53,885 nt of DNA from Alphaproteobacteria bacterium (GCA_016794305.1 JAEUKN010000007.1:1-53885), one strand, 5' to 3'. Shown: positions 33,053 through 43,995, numbered from the stretch's first letter. Notes: generated from the letters alone by a model not told the origin. A program made the numbers and translations.

Positions 33053-34297
33053 ATGTATTCTCCCTTTGAACTAATGATTGCCATGCGCTATTTGCGCGCG
33101 CGAAAGGCCGAAGGCTTCGTGTCGGTCATTGCCGCGTTTTCCTTTATCGGCATTATGATCGGCGTGGCAACGTTGATTATTGTGATGTCGGTTATGAACG
33201 GCTTTCACATTCAATTGGTGGACCGAATCATCGGGCTCAACGGGCATCTCAATGTCTATGTTTCGGGCGGGCCGTTGCAAAATTATTGGCCCTTACTCAC
33301 CGATATTCAGAAAACTCAGGGCGTGGTGTCCGCCGCACCGGTGATTGAAGGGCAAGTGCTTGTCACTTCAAAAGGTCAGGCGACAGGGGCCATGGCACGC
33401 GGCTTTACGCTCGATTATTTCGAACATAAGCCGCTTTTGAAATCCTCTATCACTGAGGGCTCCATTGCCGATTTTCATGACAATAACGTGGCCGTTGGCG
33501 TGAAAATGGCGGAACGATTCGGCCTAAAAATCGGGGATATGATCACGCTCCTCTCCCCCAACGGGAAATCCTCTCCCTTCGGCACCATTCCCCGCACGGC
33601 GCAATATCGCGTGGCGGTTATTTTTGATGTCGGCATGTATGAATATAATGCGGGATATGTGTTTATGCCGCTTGATAGCGCGCAAAATTTTTTCCAAATG
33701 CCCCCGGATACGGTGAGTTTGATTGAGGTCACGAGTAGGGACGCAGATCAGGTTGATCAATTAAAAGAAACCTTGGCCCCAATCATCCATGGCCGCGCCG
33801 GGCTTTATGATTGGCGGGAGAGTAATTCGAGCTTTTTTTCAGCCGTCGAAGTCGAACGCAACGTCATGTTTATCATTTTGATGCTGATCATCCTGATCGC
33901 CGCGTTTAATATTATATCGAGCATGATCATGATGGTGAATGATAAGGCGCGCGGCATCGCCATTATGCGTACGATGGGCGCGATGCGCCACTCAATCCTG
34001 AAAATTTTCATCCTGACGGGGGCCAGTGTCGGTATCGCCGGCACCGCTATGGGCGCGATTTTGGGGATTGCCTTTGCCGTTAATATTGAATCTATCCGCC
34101 GCATGATTGAAAAATTGAGCGGGACGGAATTATTTCCCGGTGAGGTTTACTTCCTCTCAAAACTGCCGGCGGTGGTGGAATGGAACGAAGTGATTTTGAT
34201 CATCACCATTGCCATTATACTCTCGATTGCCGCCACGATTTACCCCGCCCGCCGCGCCGCCAAACTCGACCCGGTGGAGGCATTGCGATATGAATAA
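33053..34297 (+). CDS. lolC: Lipoprotein-releasing ABC transporter permease LolC/LolE
   Basis: The 414-residue inner-membrane permease extracts lipoproteins for delivery to the outer membrane. It has the MacB/FtsX-type plan: helix 1 (about residues 20-45, SVIAAFSFIGIMIGVATLIIVMSVMNGF), a large periplasmic domain, and three C-terminal helices. The coupling region YPARRAAKLDPVEALRYE is at the C-terminus. GAGGG lies about nine bases before the ATG at 33053. The ATPase gene lolD normally comes next in alphaproteobacteria but is absent; an unknown gene follows after 145 bases. It works downstream of LspA, sorting the lipoproteins that LspA matures. Confidence 0.9.
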   Translation: MYSPFELMIAMRYLRARKAEGFVSVIAAFSFIGIMIGVATLIIVMSVMNGFHIQLVDRIIGLNGHLNVYVSGGPLQNYWPLLTDIQKTQGVVSAAPVIEGQVLVTSKGQATGAMARGFTLDYFEHKPLLKSSITEGSIADFHDNNVAVGVKMAERFGLKIGDMITLLSPNGKSSPFGTIPRTAQYRVAVIFDVGMYEYNAGYVFMPLDSAQNFFQMPPDTVSLIEVTSRDADQVDQLKETLAPIIHGRAGLYDWRESNSSFFSAVEVERNVMFIILMLIILIAAFNIISSMIMMVNDKARGIAIMRTMGAMRHSILKIFILTGASVGIAGTAMGAILGIAFAVNIESIRRMIEKLSGTELFPGEVYFLSKLPAVVEWNEVILIITIAIILSIAATIYPARRAAKLDPVEALRYE

Positions 34298-34442
34298 GCA
34301 AAACTCAGTGAGCATCTTGAAAGCCAAGCATTTTTAAACTAGTATCCAACTGTTGAATCAAGTTATTAGATCAAGCGCAGCAGTGCCGTGGTCCAATATA
34401 TTGAAATCGTCATATGACTCTCTCGCGTAAAAGGACTCAATT

Positions 34443-35078
34443 ATGTTTCAAGATGCCTATGTGAAATTGGATCGACTCGAAGTTGAAGAGGTCGTGGCAC
34501 ATACCAAAAAAGCCTTTGACGGGATTTCATTCAACCCCGAACAAACCGTTGTTATGGTGCGTGATTTGCCGTTTTATCCCGGATACCGTTTTTATGATAT
34601 GACGGATCATTCGCGTAATCCCGCCGCGCGGCGGTTTTTAATCGCGAAGGGCGATGAATTTATCGTGCTTGATTTCACCAATGGCCCGATTTATGCCCTC
34701 AATAAAAAAACCAATGCCGATGGTCAACCCACCATTTATTTGACCCGCGACACGGTTAAGGATTATGTCCGATTCTTTTTCACCTTCGTGCGCGGGCGGC
34801 ATGGACGTTTTATTATTGTCGAAACGGTGGATGATATTTCATGGCGCGAAGAACCGCCGATGGCCGCCAAAAATGCCATCGGAAAATTGATCAGACCCAT
34901 CGCGTTTCATGCCACCGATACGGGCGACGGCACCTTTTACATGCAGGCGCAAATGATGTTCCGTGATTCGCTGTTTCAGGCGGATGTGACGGCAAAACCC
35001 GATGGATTGGTCCAGCTTTCCAATGAATCCCTGTTGATTGAGGATATGCCGGTGGTGGATGATACTTTCGGTTTATAA
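34443..35078 (+). CDS. Conserved-looking protein of unknown function
   Basis: I do not recognise this 211-residue protein. It has no signal peptide or membrane helix and looks like a soluble mixed alpha/beta protein. Dense aromatic and charged stretches stand out: LPFYPGYRFYDMTDHSRNP, VKDYVRFFFTFVRGRHGRF and DGTFYMQAQMMFRD. AAGGA lies nine bases before the ATG and codon use looks like its neighbours, so I consider it a real gene. It lies between lolC and ihfB on the same strand, with gaps of 145 and 120 bases; the latter holds an ihfB promoter. No function is suggested by context. Confidence 0.75.
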   Translation: MFQDAYVKLDRLEVEEVVAHTKKAFDGISFNPEQTVVMVRDLPFYPGYRFYDMTDHSRNPAARRFLIAKGDEFIVLDFTNGPIYALNKKTNADGQPTIYLTRDTVKDYVRFFFTFVRGRHGRFIIVETVDDISWREEPPMAAKNAIGKLIRPIAFHATDTGDGTFYMQAQMMFRDSLFQADVTAKPDGLVQLSNESLLIEDMPVVDDTFGL

Positions 35079-35132
35079 ACCCTTACCAGTCTTGCTGTTT
35101 TTTATAATTATGTTCTAAAATTATTATTTTTA

Positions 35133-35161
35133 TTGACACATGATATTTTTATGATCATAAT
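35133..35161 (+). promoter_or_regulatory. ihfB promoter
   Basis: A perfect TTGACA (35133-35138) is followed after 17 bases by CATAAT (35156-35161), one base off consensus. The predicted leader is about 30 bases and includes AAAGGA ahead of the ihfB ATG at 35199. This is the best sigma-70-type promoter seen in the window. Confidence 0.65.
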
Positions 35162-35198
35162 TATACGTAAGTTGTTGTAACGGTAAAGGAATTCACGC

Positions 35199-35513
35199 AT
35201 GACTCGGTCGGATTTGATTCAGATTTTGGCGGATCGCAACCCGCATCTTTATATCAAAGACATCAAAGTTATTGTCAATTGTTTCTTTGATTCGATTACT
35301 GAGGCCCTAAATCGCGGCGATCGGGTTGAGCTTCGCGGCTTTGGCACATTTTCAGTCAAACAACGCGCCCCGCGTAGCGCACGCAACCCGAAAACCGGCG
35401 AAGCGGTTCAGGTTGGCGATAAATTCCACCCGTTTTTTAAAACCGGCAAGGAATTAAAAATCCAATTAAATCTTTCGACCGAGTCTGATGCCGATGCTGA
35501 TCCTGCTTCTTAG
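35199..35513 (+). CDS. ihfB: Integration host factor subunit beta
   Basis: The 104-residue DNA-bending protein forms a heterodimer with IhfA. The HU/IHF fold is complete: [14 protein letters not shown] at the start, [25 protein letters not shown] in the beta-arm with the intercalating Pro, and FKTGKELK at the end. The N-terminal helix and arm sequence favour IhfB over HU. A short acidic tail (SDADADPAS) closes the protein. The TAG stop overlaps the junction with a MITE-like repeat end, so the tail may be partly repeat-derived. A LapA-like gene and pyrF follow, a common alphaproteobacterial order. Confidence 0.92.
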   Translation: MTRSDLIQILADRNPHLYIKDIKVIVNCFFDSITEALNRGDRVELRGFGTFSVKQRAPRSARNPKTGEAVQVGDKFHPFFKTGKELKIQLNLSTESDADADPAS

Positions 35514-35530
35514 AACCTGTTCATAAATCC
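35512..35530 (+). repeat. Single end of the MITE-like family at the ihfB stop
   Basis: TTAGAACCTGTTCATAAATC matches the left end of the 143-bp element (TTA plus GAACCTGTTCATAATC). No matching right end is found before the next gene at 35764. The remaining 230 bases of this gap are pyrimidine-rich (many CTCC and CTAC runs) with no gene seen; they may be a decayed element. Confidence 0.6.
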
Positions 35531-35763
35531 TGGGGACAAAGGCTGATTGCACGATTCTTATCTCCCCCATCTTGCATCGTGGGTTGAGTTGCTGTAGAGT
35601 CGGGCGAGGTTGCCTCAATAGGCTATCTCCTCCCTGAGTTGTTTATCTCTCCTACTCTACCCCCTACACAACCCTACCCAAACCATATCCAAAATTCTAC
35701 TCTTGTCACACTTACACATGTCATCCTTATTCATTTAACGACCATACTATTTTTAGGTTCCTT

Positions 35764-36030
35764 ATGATGTCCGTCTTTAAAATGCTTGTGAGCAGCGTGT
35801 TCATCCTCACCATGATTTGGGTTTTGATCACCAATGCGCAGGAAGTTCATTTCACCCTCCCACCCTTTTTTGAACAAAACGGGCTTTCGCTCTCGCTCAT
35901 TATTTTCGGTTCTGTGATTATGGGGTTTTTATGGGGGGCGGTGATTGTTTGGCTCAATGGTTCAGAAACGCGCCAGCAATATCGCAAAGCCAAACAAAGG
36001 TTGAAAAATATGCCGGTTGATGCCATATAA
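35764..36030 (+). CDS. LapA (DUF1049) family membrane protein
   Basis: The 88-residue inner-membrane protein has two hydrophobic helices, about residues 5-23 and 40-63. The second is followed by a basic coiled tail (RQQYRKAKQRLKNMP). This is the LapA/DUF1049 plan; the E. coli relative works with LapB to control LpxC and lipopolysaccharide level. No lapB is adjacent. ATGs occur at 35764 and 35767 with weak ribosome sites. The gene lies between ihfB and pyrF, its usual place in alphaproteobacteria. The family call rests on topology, size and context. Confidence 0.75.
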   Translation: MMSVFKMLVSSVFILTMIWVLITNAQEVHFTLPPFFEQNGLSLSLIIFGSVIMGFLWGAVIVWLNGSETRQQYRKAKQRLKNMPVDAI

Positions 36031-36057
36031 AATTTCCATTTTTAAAAAGGCATCATC

Positions 36058-36771
36058 ATGACGAAAATTTTTTGTGCGCTTGATACGCAGGATATGGCGC
36101 GTGCCGTTTCCCTCGCGACATTACTCTCTCCGCTGGGGATTGGCATTAAATTGGGGCTTGAGTACTACATGGCCAACGGTCCAACAGGTGTGCAGTCAAT
36201 CAAGAATGCCTGTCCCAACAGCCCGATTTTCCTGGATTTAAAATTCCATGACATCCCCAATACTGTCGCCCAGGCAGTCCGCGCAGTTACCAAATTGGGC
36301 GTGGATTACATCAATCTTCATGCCAGCGGCGGCCCAGCCATGATGCGCATGGCGCAAGAGGCGATGATGGAGGAAGCCGCCAAGCTCAACCTCCCCTGCC
36401 CCAAATTGCTTGCCGTGACGATTTTGACCTCCCTCAATGATGATGACTTGGCAAAGGTTGGACAGGTTGAGGGATCCTCCGCGCAGGTCATGCGTCTTGC
36501 GCGGCTCACACATGACTGCGGTTTGGCGGGGATTGTCTGCTCCGCTCACGAAATTGCGATGGTGCGCGCGCAGTTAAGCCATGATTTCGTGCTGATGGTG
36601 CCGGGCATCCGGCCCCCCACAAATTCTGCAACTCAAGATGATCAGAAACGGACAATGACACCCGCGCAAGCTCTTGATTTGGGAGCAACGCACCTGGTGA
36701 TAGGCCGACCCATTACCGGTGCCGAAGACCCGCTTTTAGCCGCACAGGAAATCCTTCAAACCTGTTCATAA
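36058..36771 (+). CDS. pyrF: Orotidine 5'-phosphate decarboxylase
   Basis: The 237-residue TIM-barrel enzyme converts OMP to UMP, the last step of pyrimidine synthesis. The catalytic Asp-x-Lys-x-x-Asp motif is DLKFHD (about residues 60-65) in FLDLKFHDIPNTV. Phosphate-binding PGIRPP and GATHLVIGRPITG follow at the C-terminal side. The ATG is the first codon of a normal-length protein. The last four codons (Gln-Thr-Cys-Ser) and the stop match the end of the MITE-like repeat (AACCTGTTCATAAT), so the C-terminus may have been changed by insertion. It is probably co-transcribed with the LapA-like gene 27 bases upstream. Confidence 0.93.
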   Translation: MTKIFCALDTQDMARAVSLATLLSPLGIGIKLGLEYYMANGPTGVQSIKNACPNSPIFLDLKFHDIPNTVAQAVRAVTKLGVDYINLHASGGPAMMRMAQEAMMEEAAKLNLPCPKLLAVTILTSLNDDDLAKVGQVEGSSAQVMRLARLTHDCGLAGIVCSAHEIAMVRAQLSHDFVLMVPGIRPPTNSATQDDQKRTMTPAQALDLGATHLVIGRPITGAEDPLLAAQEILQTCS

Positions 36772-36865
36772 TAAAATTCGATTACAAAAAGCGCAAAAAT
36801 TATCTTTTGCCTTTGATGTCATCTTCTGATAAAACGCAATCCTGTTTATGTTGTCCATTTTTTAG

Positions 36866-36942
36866 GCGCCCGTAGCTCAGCTGGATAGAGCGTTGCCCTC
36901 CGGAGGCAAAGGTCGTGAGTTCGAATCTCGCCGGGCGCGCCA
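36866..36942 (+). tRNA. tRNA-Arg (CCG)
   Basis: A 77-base cloverleaf is complete. The acceptor arm GCGCCCG pairs with CGGGCGC, then comes discriminator G and an encoded CCA. The D-arm contains AGCTCAGCTGGATAGAGC. The anticodon stem TTGCC/GGCAA encloses the loop CTCCGGA with anticodon CCG, reading CGG. The T-arm is TCGTGAGTTCGAATCTCGCC. It lies between pyrF and a glycosyltransferase; no integrase or att-like duplication was seen next to it. Confidence 0.97.
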
Positions 36943-36973
36943 TAATAGATGTTTTTCTCCTGCCAAAGTTGAT

Positions 36974-38182
36974 ATGCGCATGACGAAGCCCCACCCAGTA
37001 AAACCGCCCGCTAAATCCCCTGCTCAGTCACCTCAGGCAAGATGGACCGTCATGCAGGTGATCCCGAATTTGGGCGCGGGCGGCGCAGAACAAACAGCGG
37101 TGGATATGACCGAAGCCCTGACCAAAGCAGGGCATCGCGCCATTGTTGTCTCTCATGGCGGGCCGCGCGTGGCGGAAATTGAAAAATATGGCGGAATTCA
37201 CATCACACTTCCGGTCCATTCCAAAAATCCGCTGGTGATTTGGCTCAATTCCCTGCGCATTGAGCGACTCATTCATAAATATAAGGTCGATATCGTCCAT
37301 GCCAGGTCACGCGCGCCGGCCTGGAGTTGTTACCTCGCCACGCTCAAATCCAAATCAACATCCCCTGCGCACTTCATCACCACATGCCATGCACCGTTTA
37401 ACATCGGCAATGAATGGAAACGCCGTTATAATTCCTCAATCATTCGCGCCGAACGGGTCATTGCCAATTCGCAATTTGTGGCGGATTACCTACGTTCGCA
37501 ATATGAAGTTGATCAGTCAAAAATCCGCGTAATTCCGCGCGGCATTCCGATTGAACGATTCGACCCCGCCCGCGTCATCGCCGAACGCATGCACCAAATG
37601 GCGCAAAATTGGCGTATTCCCGATGGCGGGCGGATTATCCTCCTTCCTGGCCGATTGACGAGATGGAAGGGGCAGTCAGTATTGATTGAAGCGATGAGCC
37701 TGATTAAGGACCAAAACATATACTGCGTTTTGGTGGGTGACGATCAGGGGCGGAGCGAGTATCGGCAAGAGCTGGAGGCGCAGATTCACGCGCTTGGGCT
37801 CGATTCACGGGTGCGGCTTTTGGATCATGTGCAGGATATGGCGGTGGCCTATGGAATTTCCGACATCGTCATCTCCGCATCCATTGAACCGGAGGGGTTT
37901 GGCCGCGTGGCGGTAGAGGCCCAAGCCATGGGGCGCCCCGTGATCGCAACCGATATCGGCGGATCGCGGGAAACGATTATCCCGAACCAAACCGGCTGGC
38001 TCATCCCCCCTAATGATCCGGTTATTTTGGCTCAGGCCATTGATTTTGTATTGACACTGACGGATCAAGAGCGGCAAAATCTGATCCAAACCGCCATTCC
38101 GCATGTGCGCATGAATTTTTCTAAGGAACTCATGGCCGCGCGCACAATGGACGTATACCGCGAAGTGATGACAGAAAGATAA
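36974..38182 (+). CDS. GT4-family glycosyltransferase
   Basis: This 402-residue GT-B enzyme has the N-terminal phosphate loop region VIPNLGAGGAEQTAVDM and the C-terminal motif SIEPEGFGRVAVEAQAMGRPVIATDIGG, which holds the E-x7-E donor-binding pair. It is likely involved in lipopolysaccharide or related glycan assembly at the cytoplasmic membrane. I placed the start at 36974; ATGs at 36980 and 37052 are alternatives, and an extended frame runs back into the tRNA and is not credible. A GT9-family gene follows after two bases, so the two probably act in the same glycan pathway. Donor and acceptor are unknown. Confidence 0.85.
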   Translation: MRMTKPHPVKPPAKSPAQSPQARWTVMQVIPNLGAGGAEQTAVDMTEALTKAGHRAIVVSHGGPRVAEIEKYGGIHITLPVHSKNPLVIWLNSLRIERLIHKYKVDIVHARSRAPAWSCYLATLKSKSTSPAHFITTCHAPFNIGNEWKRRYNSSIIRAERVIANSQFVADYLRSQYEVDQSKIRVIPRGIPIERFDPARVIAERMHQMAQNWRIPDGGRIILLPGRLTRWKGQSVLIEAMSLIKDQNIYCVLVGDDQGRSEYRQELEAQIHALGLDSRVRLLDHVQDMAVAYGISDIVISASIEPEGFGRVAVEAQAMGRPVIATDIGGSRETIIPNQTGWLIPPNDPVILAQAIDFVLTLTDQERQNLIQTAIPHVRMNFSKELMAARTMDVYREVMTER

Positions 38183-38184
38183 AA

Positions 38185-39174
38185 ATGGATAAAAAAATGG
38201 ACAAGATTCTCGTTATTAAATTGGGCGCATTAGGTGATTTTATTTATGCCATGGGGCCGATGGCCGCCATTCGCCGCGCCCACCCGGCCGCCCATATCAC
38301 CCTGATGACCACCAAACCTTTTGCCAATATGGCCCGCCAAAGCGGCTATTTTAACGATATCCTGATTGACGAAAAACCAAAATTTTATCAGGTGGGCGCG
38401 TGGCTCAAACTCCGCAATACACTCAATGATGCGCAGTTTGACCGTGTTTATGATTTGCAAAATAATGACCGCACCGGGTTTTACCTGCGCTTACTCTCCC
38501 CCCGCCCCGAATGGGTGGGTGCGGCCAAGGGCGCAAGCCACCGCAACACATCCGCCGACCGCACCAAATATCATGCCTATCACGGCCATGCGGCCACGCT
38601 TAAATTGGCGGGGATTGAGGATATCGCCATTGATCCGCTCAATTGGATGGGCGAAGCGAATCAGGATAACTTGCAATCGCGATTGGGACTTAAAAAACCC
38701 CTTATTTTGATTGTTCCCGGATCATCGCCCCAACATCCCGAAAAACGCTGGCCGGTCGAGCATTACCGCGCCCTGTGTGCAAAACTCATTCGCCAGGGAT
38801 ACCACCCGACCCTGATCGGGACAAAGGCCGAAGCCGACACAACCGCCCAAATCGCCAAGGGGTTTGATGATGTTGTTAACCTGACGGGGCAAACATCGCT
38901 GGATGATCTGCCCGCACTCGCGCGTATGGCTGTTGGCGCGATTGGCAATGATACGGGCCCCATTCACTTTATTTGCGTGACGGGTTGCCCAACATTGGTA
39001 ATGTTTTGCAGCCAAAAAAGCACCATCCAAAAACACGGCCCCCAGGGCGCGCGCGTTAAGGCGCTCGAATCCCATGACCTCGCGGCTATCGACCCGCAGC
39101 GCGTTTTTGATGAATTTTGCGAACTGGCTCTGGGCGAATTGAGCAGTGAGAAAAAATCAAGCAAATCCGCATAA
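38185..39174 (+). CDS. GT9-family (heptosyltransferase-like) glycosyltransferase
   Basis: The 329-residue protein belongs to the ADP-heptose:LPS heptosyltransferase family. It opens with ILVIKLGALGDFIYAMGPMAAIRRAHP, the GT9 start, and later has PGSSPQHPEKRWPVEHYRAL and the donor-site segment IGNDTGPIHF. Such enzymes add heptose or a related sugar to the LPS core at the inner membrane. ATGs at 38185 and 38197 are both possible. It follows the GT4 gene by two bases, forming a two-gene glycan unit downstream of the tRNA. It converges on the yceI gene. Confidence 0.88.
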   Translation: MDKKMDKILVIKLGALGDFIYAMGPMAAIRRAHPAAHITLMTTKPFANMARQSGYFNDILIDEKPKFYQVGAWLKLRNTLNDAQFDRVYDLQNNDRTGFYLRLLSPRPEWVGAAKGASHRNTSADRTKYHAYHGHAATLKLAGIEDIAIDPLNWMGEANQDNLQSRLGLKKPLILIVPGSSPQHPEKRWPVEHYRALCAKLIRQGYHPTLIGTKAEADTTAQIAKGFDDVVNLTGQTSLDDLPALARMAVGAIGNDTGPIHFICVTGCPTLVMFCSQKSTIQKHGPQGARVKALESHDLAAIDPQRVFDEFCELALGELSSEKKSSKSA

Positions 39175-39215
39175 TTTGAAAGTAGCTTAACTAAGTTTTA
39201 CGCTCAAAATGCAGC

Positions 39216-39872
39216 TCAATGCGCCACAAGCGTAACATTCACGGTAATGTCTTGAGACACAATGGTGCCATCCCCATCTGCCTGTCGGCCGATATTGTAA
39301 TCCAGTCTGGGGATCGTGAAATCGGCCCGGGCCTCGGCCTGATGACGGTCTGTGATACTGATATGGGCGGGGAATGAGATTTGTTTGGTCACCCCGGCAA
39401 GGGTGAAATCCCCCGTGACCGTATAATCCGCCGACTGGACATCCCCTGCTTGTGCTGCCCCCGATTGCCGCACGATAGCCCCAAGTTTAAATTGTGCCGT
39501 GGGGAAGCGGTCAATATTCAACCACTCCGCCCCCCTCAACGCCCCGTCATAGGACGCATTGCCGGTTTTGGCCGCATACATGTCAAACGTCAACAAAACT
39601 GCGGTTTTTTCCAAATTTTCTGGGTCGAAGACTATGGCTGCCTCATATTTCTCAATTTTCCCTTGAAACTTGTTGCCGCTTTCGCTGCCGCCAAATGTAA
39701 TGGATGACCTGTCGGGGTCGATGGTCCAATTCGCAGCAACATCTGCAGTATTATCTTTTGGGGCTTCAATCGTTTTTGTCTGAGCGGCCCCGCTTATGTC
39801 CGCCAATGCGGGGCTGACTCCCGCCACACACAGCGTCAACGCAAAAATTAGGCAGTAGCAGTTTCGTTTCAT
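39216..39872 (-). CDS. YceI family periplasmic protein
   Basis: The 218-residue product has a signal peptide (residues 1-25, ending ALA before DISG) and a YceI lipocalin-like beta-barrel. Family features are WTIDPDRSSITFGGSESGNKFQGKIEKYEA, GALRGAEWLNIDRFPTAQFK and the C-terminal DITVNVTLVAH. YceI proteins bind polyisoprenoid or other lipophilic molecules in the periplasm. I chose the ATG at 39872, which starts the signal peptide; a TTG nine bases earlier adds nothing. It lies 16 bases after the cytochrome b561 gene on the same strand. This pairing recurs in proteobacteria and suggests a shared quinone- or isoprenoid-related role. Confidence 0.9.
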   Translation of the reverse strand: MKRNCYCLIFALTLCVAGVSPALADISGAAQTKTIEAPKDNTADVAANWTIDPDRSSITFGGSESGNKFQGKIEKYEAAIVFDPENLEKTAVLLTFDMYAAKTGNASYDGALRGAEWLNIDRFPTAQFKLGAIVRQSGAAQAGDVQSADYTVTGDFTLAGVTKQISFPAHISITDRHQAEARADFTIPRLDYNIGRQADGDGTIVSQDITVNVTLVAH

Positions 39873-39888
39873 GGACACCAAAACTATC

Positions 39889-40485
39889 TCATCTTAACCA
39901 TGGCAACATCCGCGCCATAATTCCGTCATGGTTGATAAATTGATGTTTCAGAGCCGCGCCCACATGCAACGCAACCAAGGCGATGCAAATCCAGGCCAAC
40001 GACTCATGAACCTCGCCAAATGCGTCGGATATGGCTTTTTTATCCTCAACATTGGCAAAAAACGGCAGGGCGGGCCATTCAAACAGCCCAAACCAGATGG
40101 TGGGATAGCCCAACGGGCTGCTTGATACCAACGCCCATCCCGTCAAGGGCAAAGCCAGCATCAGCACGTAAAGCCCGACATGGACAAGCTGCGCTGCGAC
40201 TTTCTCCCATAATTTCATAGACTCCGGATAGGGCGGGGCCTTATGCGTCAACCGCCATATAATCCGCACAATGCTTAGGATGAGGACCGTGAGCCCCAAA
40301 GATTTGTGGGTTTGATAGGCCAATGCCTGATATTGCTTTGGGAAATCCTCCATTGTCAGCCCCAAAATCAACAGCGCAATAATGGATACCGCAATGATCC
40401 AATGTAGGGCAATGGCGGTGTGGGTATAGCGTGGGGAAAGCGTTGAAAACCGGCCATGATCAGCAACTAAGCTCTTGTCATTCAT
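39889..40485 (-). CDS. Cytochrome b561 family protein
   Basis: This 198-residue inner-membrane protein has four transmembrane helices of the CybB type. Conserved haem-ligand histidines are seen in IALHWIIAVS, QTHKSLG, EVHESLAW and LVALHVGAALKHQF. It probably moves electrons between the quinone pool and periplasmic partners. I chose the ATG at 40485; the longer open frame upstream adds 50 residues with no family similarity. yceI follows after 16 bases. The start is divergent from the region holding the candidate small RNA and gyrB. Confidence 0.88.
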   Translation of the reverse strand: MNDKSLVADHGRFSTLSPRYTHTAIALHWIIAVSIIALLILGLTMEDFPKQYQALAYQTHKSLGLTVLILSIVRIIWRLTHKAPPYPESMKLWEKVAAQLVHVGLYVLMLALPLTGWALVSSSPLGYPTIWFGLFEWPALPFFANVEDKKAISDAFGEVHESLAWICIALVALHVGAALKHQFINHDGIMARMLPWLR

Positions 40486-40629
40486 ATGTTTTTCTCTTTC
40501 GTTTGTATGGCTACGAAAATGCCCATCTAAAGTAAACCACGCTGATGAAAACGCAAGCGTTTGAGTCCCGATCTTTTGATAAAAAATTACCCTGCGACAA
40601 AAAAGACGAAAAATTATAAAAAATAGTAC

Positions 40630-40658
40630 TTGCATTTATGTAAAATTTTAGGTAAATT
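40630..40658 (+). promoter_or_regulatory. Possible promoter of the candidate small RNA before gyrB
   Basis: TTGCAT (40630-40635) and TAAATT (40653-40658) are 17 bases apart on the plus strand. The match is moderate. It would start a transcript near 40665, ending at the terminator at 40829-40857. Confidence 0.35.
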
Positions 40659-40664
40659 AGAATT

Positions 40665-40857
40665 ATAGGGTTAAGGTTAAGGGCTTCTCTATGATGGTTA
40701 AAATAAAAAAAGTAACATAAAACTATGACTATGGTGATCAAAGAAACTTGAAATGTGGTGTTAAGGGTTGATTTGAACGACATAATTTTAATTTAGGGCT
40801 CCTCTATTTTCGTTTAGTACCCAAACTCAAACCGCTTCTTCGGAAGCGGTTTTTTTC
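40665..40857 (+). ncRNA. Candidate small RNA upstream of gyrB
   Basis: Two intrinsic terminators in a row (40829-40857 and 40866-40898) lie on the plus strand, but no plus-strand gene precedes them; cytochrome b561 is on the other strand. The stretch carries a direct repeat, TTAAGGGCTTCTCTAT and TTTAGGGCTCCTCTAT, about 116 bases apart. The second copy contains CTCCTCT, able to pair with ribosome-binding sites. Only tiny ORFs of about ten codons occur. The 5' end is a guess from a moderate promoter. The rest of 40486-40993 holds the gyrB promoter and leader. Confidence 0.4.
40829..40857 (+). terminator. Strong intrinsic terminator
   Basis: ACCGCTTC (40831-40838) and GAAGCGGT (40843-40850) close a TTCG tetraloop and are followed by a run of T. 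It has no annotated gene upstream on this strand. Confidence 0.85.
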
Positions 40858-40865
40858 TGTGCTCT

Positions 40866-40896
40866 GCGGATGATAAATCTATAAAAATCCGCTTTT

Positions 40897-40898
<2 letters not shown>
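40866..40898 (+). terminator. Second terminator-like hairpin
   Basis: GCGGAT (40866-40871) and ATCCGC (40887-40892) form a stem with a 15-base loop, followed by TTTTTT. Its T run overlaps the start of the gyrB -35 box. Confidence 0.6.
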
Positions 40899-43480
<2,582 letters not shown>

Positions 43481-43506
43481 AGGCAGCAGACCGTAAGACC
43501 CAAGAT

Positions 43507-43995
43507 ATGGACATTATAGATATCAACACAACAAATGTTCATACGGCATGGCGCATGTTTGAGTTGCTATGTCAGGAGCAAGGAACCTCCCACTATATTT
43601 CGACGGATGTTGAAAAATTCACTCACGCCCTATGTTTACCTGATGCTATTTTACGCGGCATCATGGCCAGAGAGGGGGGGACTTATCTCGGCCTCGTTCT
43701 TTATTACTTTGGTGCATCCCCCTATAGCGCATCCCCGTTTTTGTCTTTCAAGGGGCTATATGTTGATCCTCATCATCGCCATTCAGGGATTGGAAAAGCG
43801 TTGATGCAAAGGCTACATATGATCGCTTCAGAAAAACGCTGTAGCCATATCCAATGGAATGTTGTGAAAGAAAATGTCGGCGCAATATCATATTATAAAC
43901 ATCTGGGTTTTGATGCAGATCCCGATCCATTGCTGGACTATATGACGAGTTTGGATGATTTTGCAAAAGCCCTGCATCATCCCAAGGGAATTTAA
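43507..43995 (+). CDS. GNAT family N-acetyltransferase
   Basis: The 162-residue protein has the GNAT fold. The acetyl-CoA loop is in GLYVDPHHRHSGIGKALMQRLH (motif A, about residues 79-100), and the C-terminal motif B is in NVVKENVGAISYYKHLGF. The acceptor is unknown; it could be a small molecule or a protein N-terminus. The ATG at 43507 follows gyrB by 26 bases, so it may be read from the gyrB transcript. The pattern resembles diamine or spermidine acetyltransferase-like members, but that is only a loose likeness. It is followed by a 261-base gap before recN. Confidence 0.85.
   Translation: MDIIDINTTNVHTAWRMFELLCQEQGTSHYISTDVEKFTHALCLPDAILRGIMAREGGTYLGLVLYYFGASPYSASPFLSFKGLYVDPHHRHSGIGKALMQRLHMIASEKRCSHIQWNVVKENVGAISYYKHLGFDADPDPLLDYMTSLDDFAKALHHPKGI

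Noticed and set aside
36893..36973. N-terminal extension of the glycosyltransferase into the tRNA
   Set aside because: The extension would translate the tRNA-Arg gene; the family start lies after it.
36772..36973. Integration site at tRNA-Arg
   Set aside because: No integrase gene, duplicated tRNA end or foreign-looking block lies next to it.
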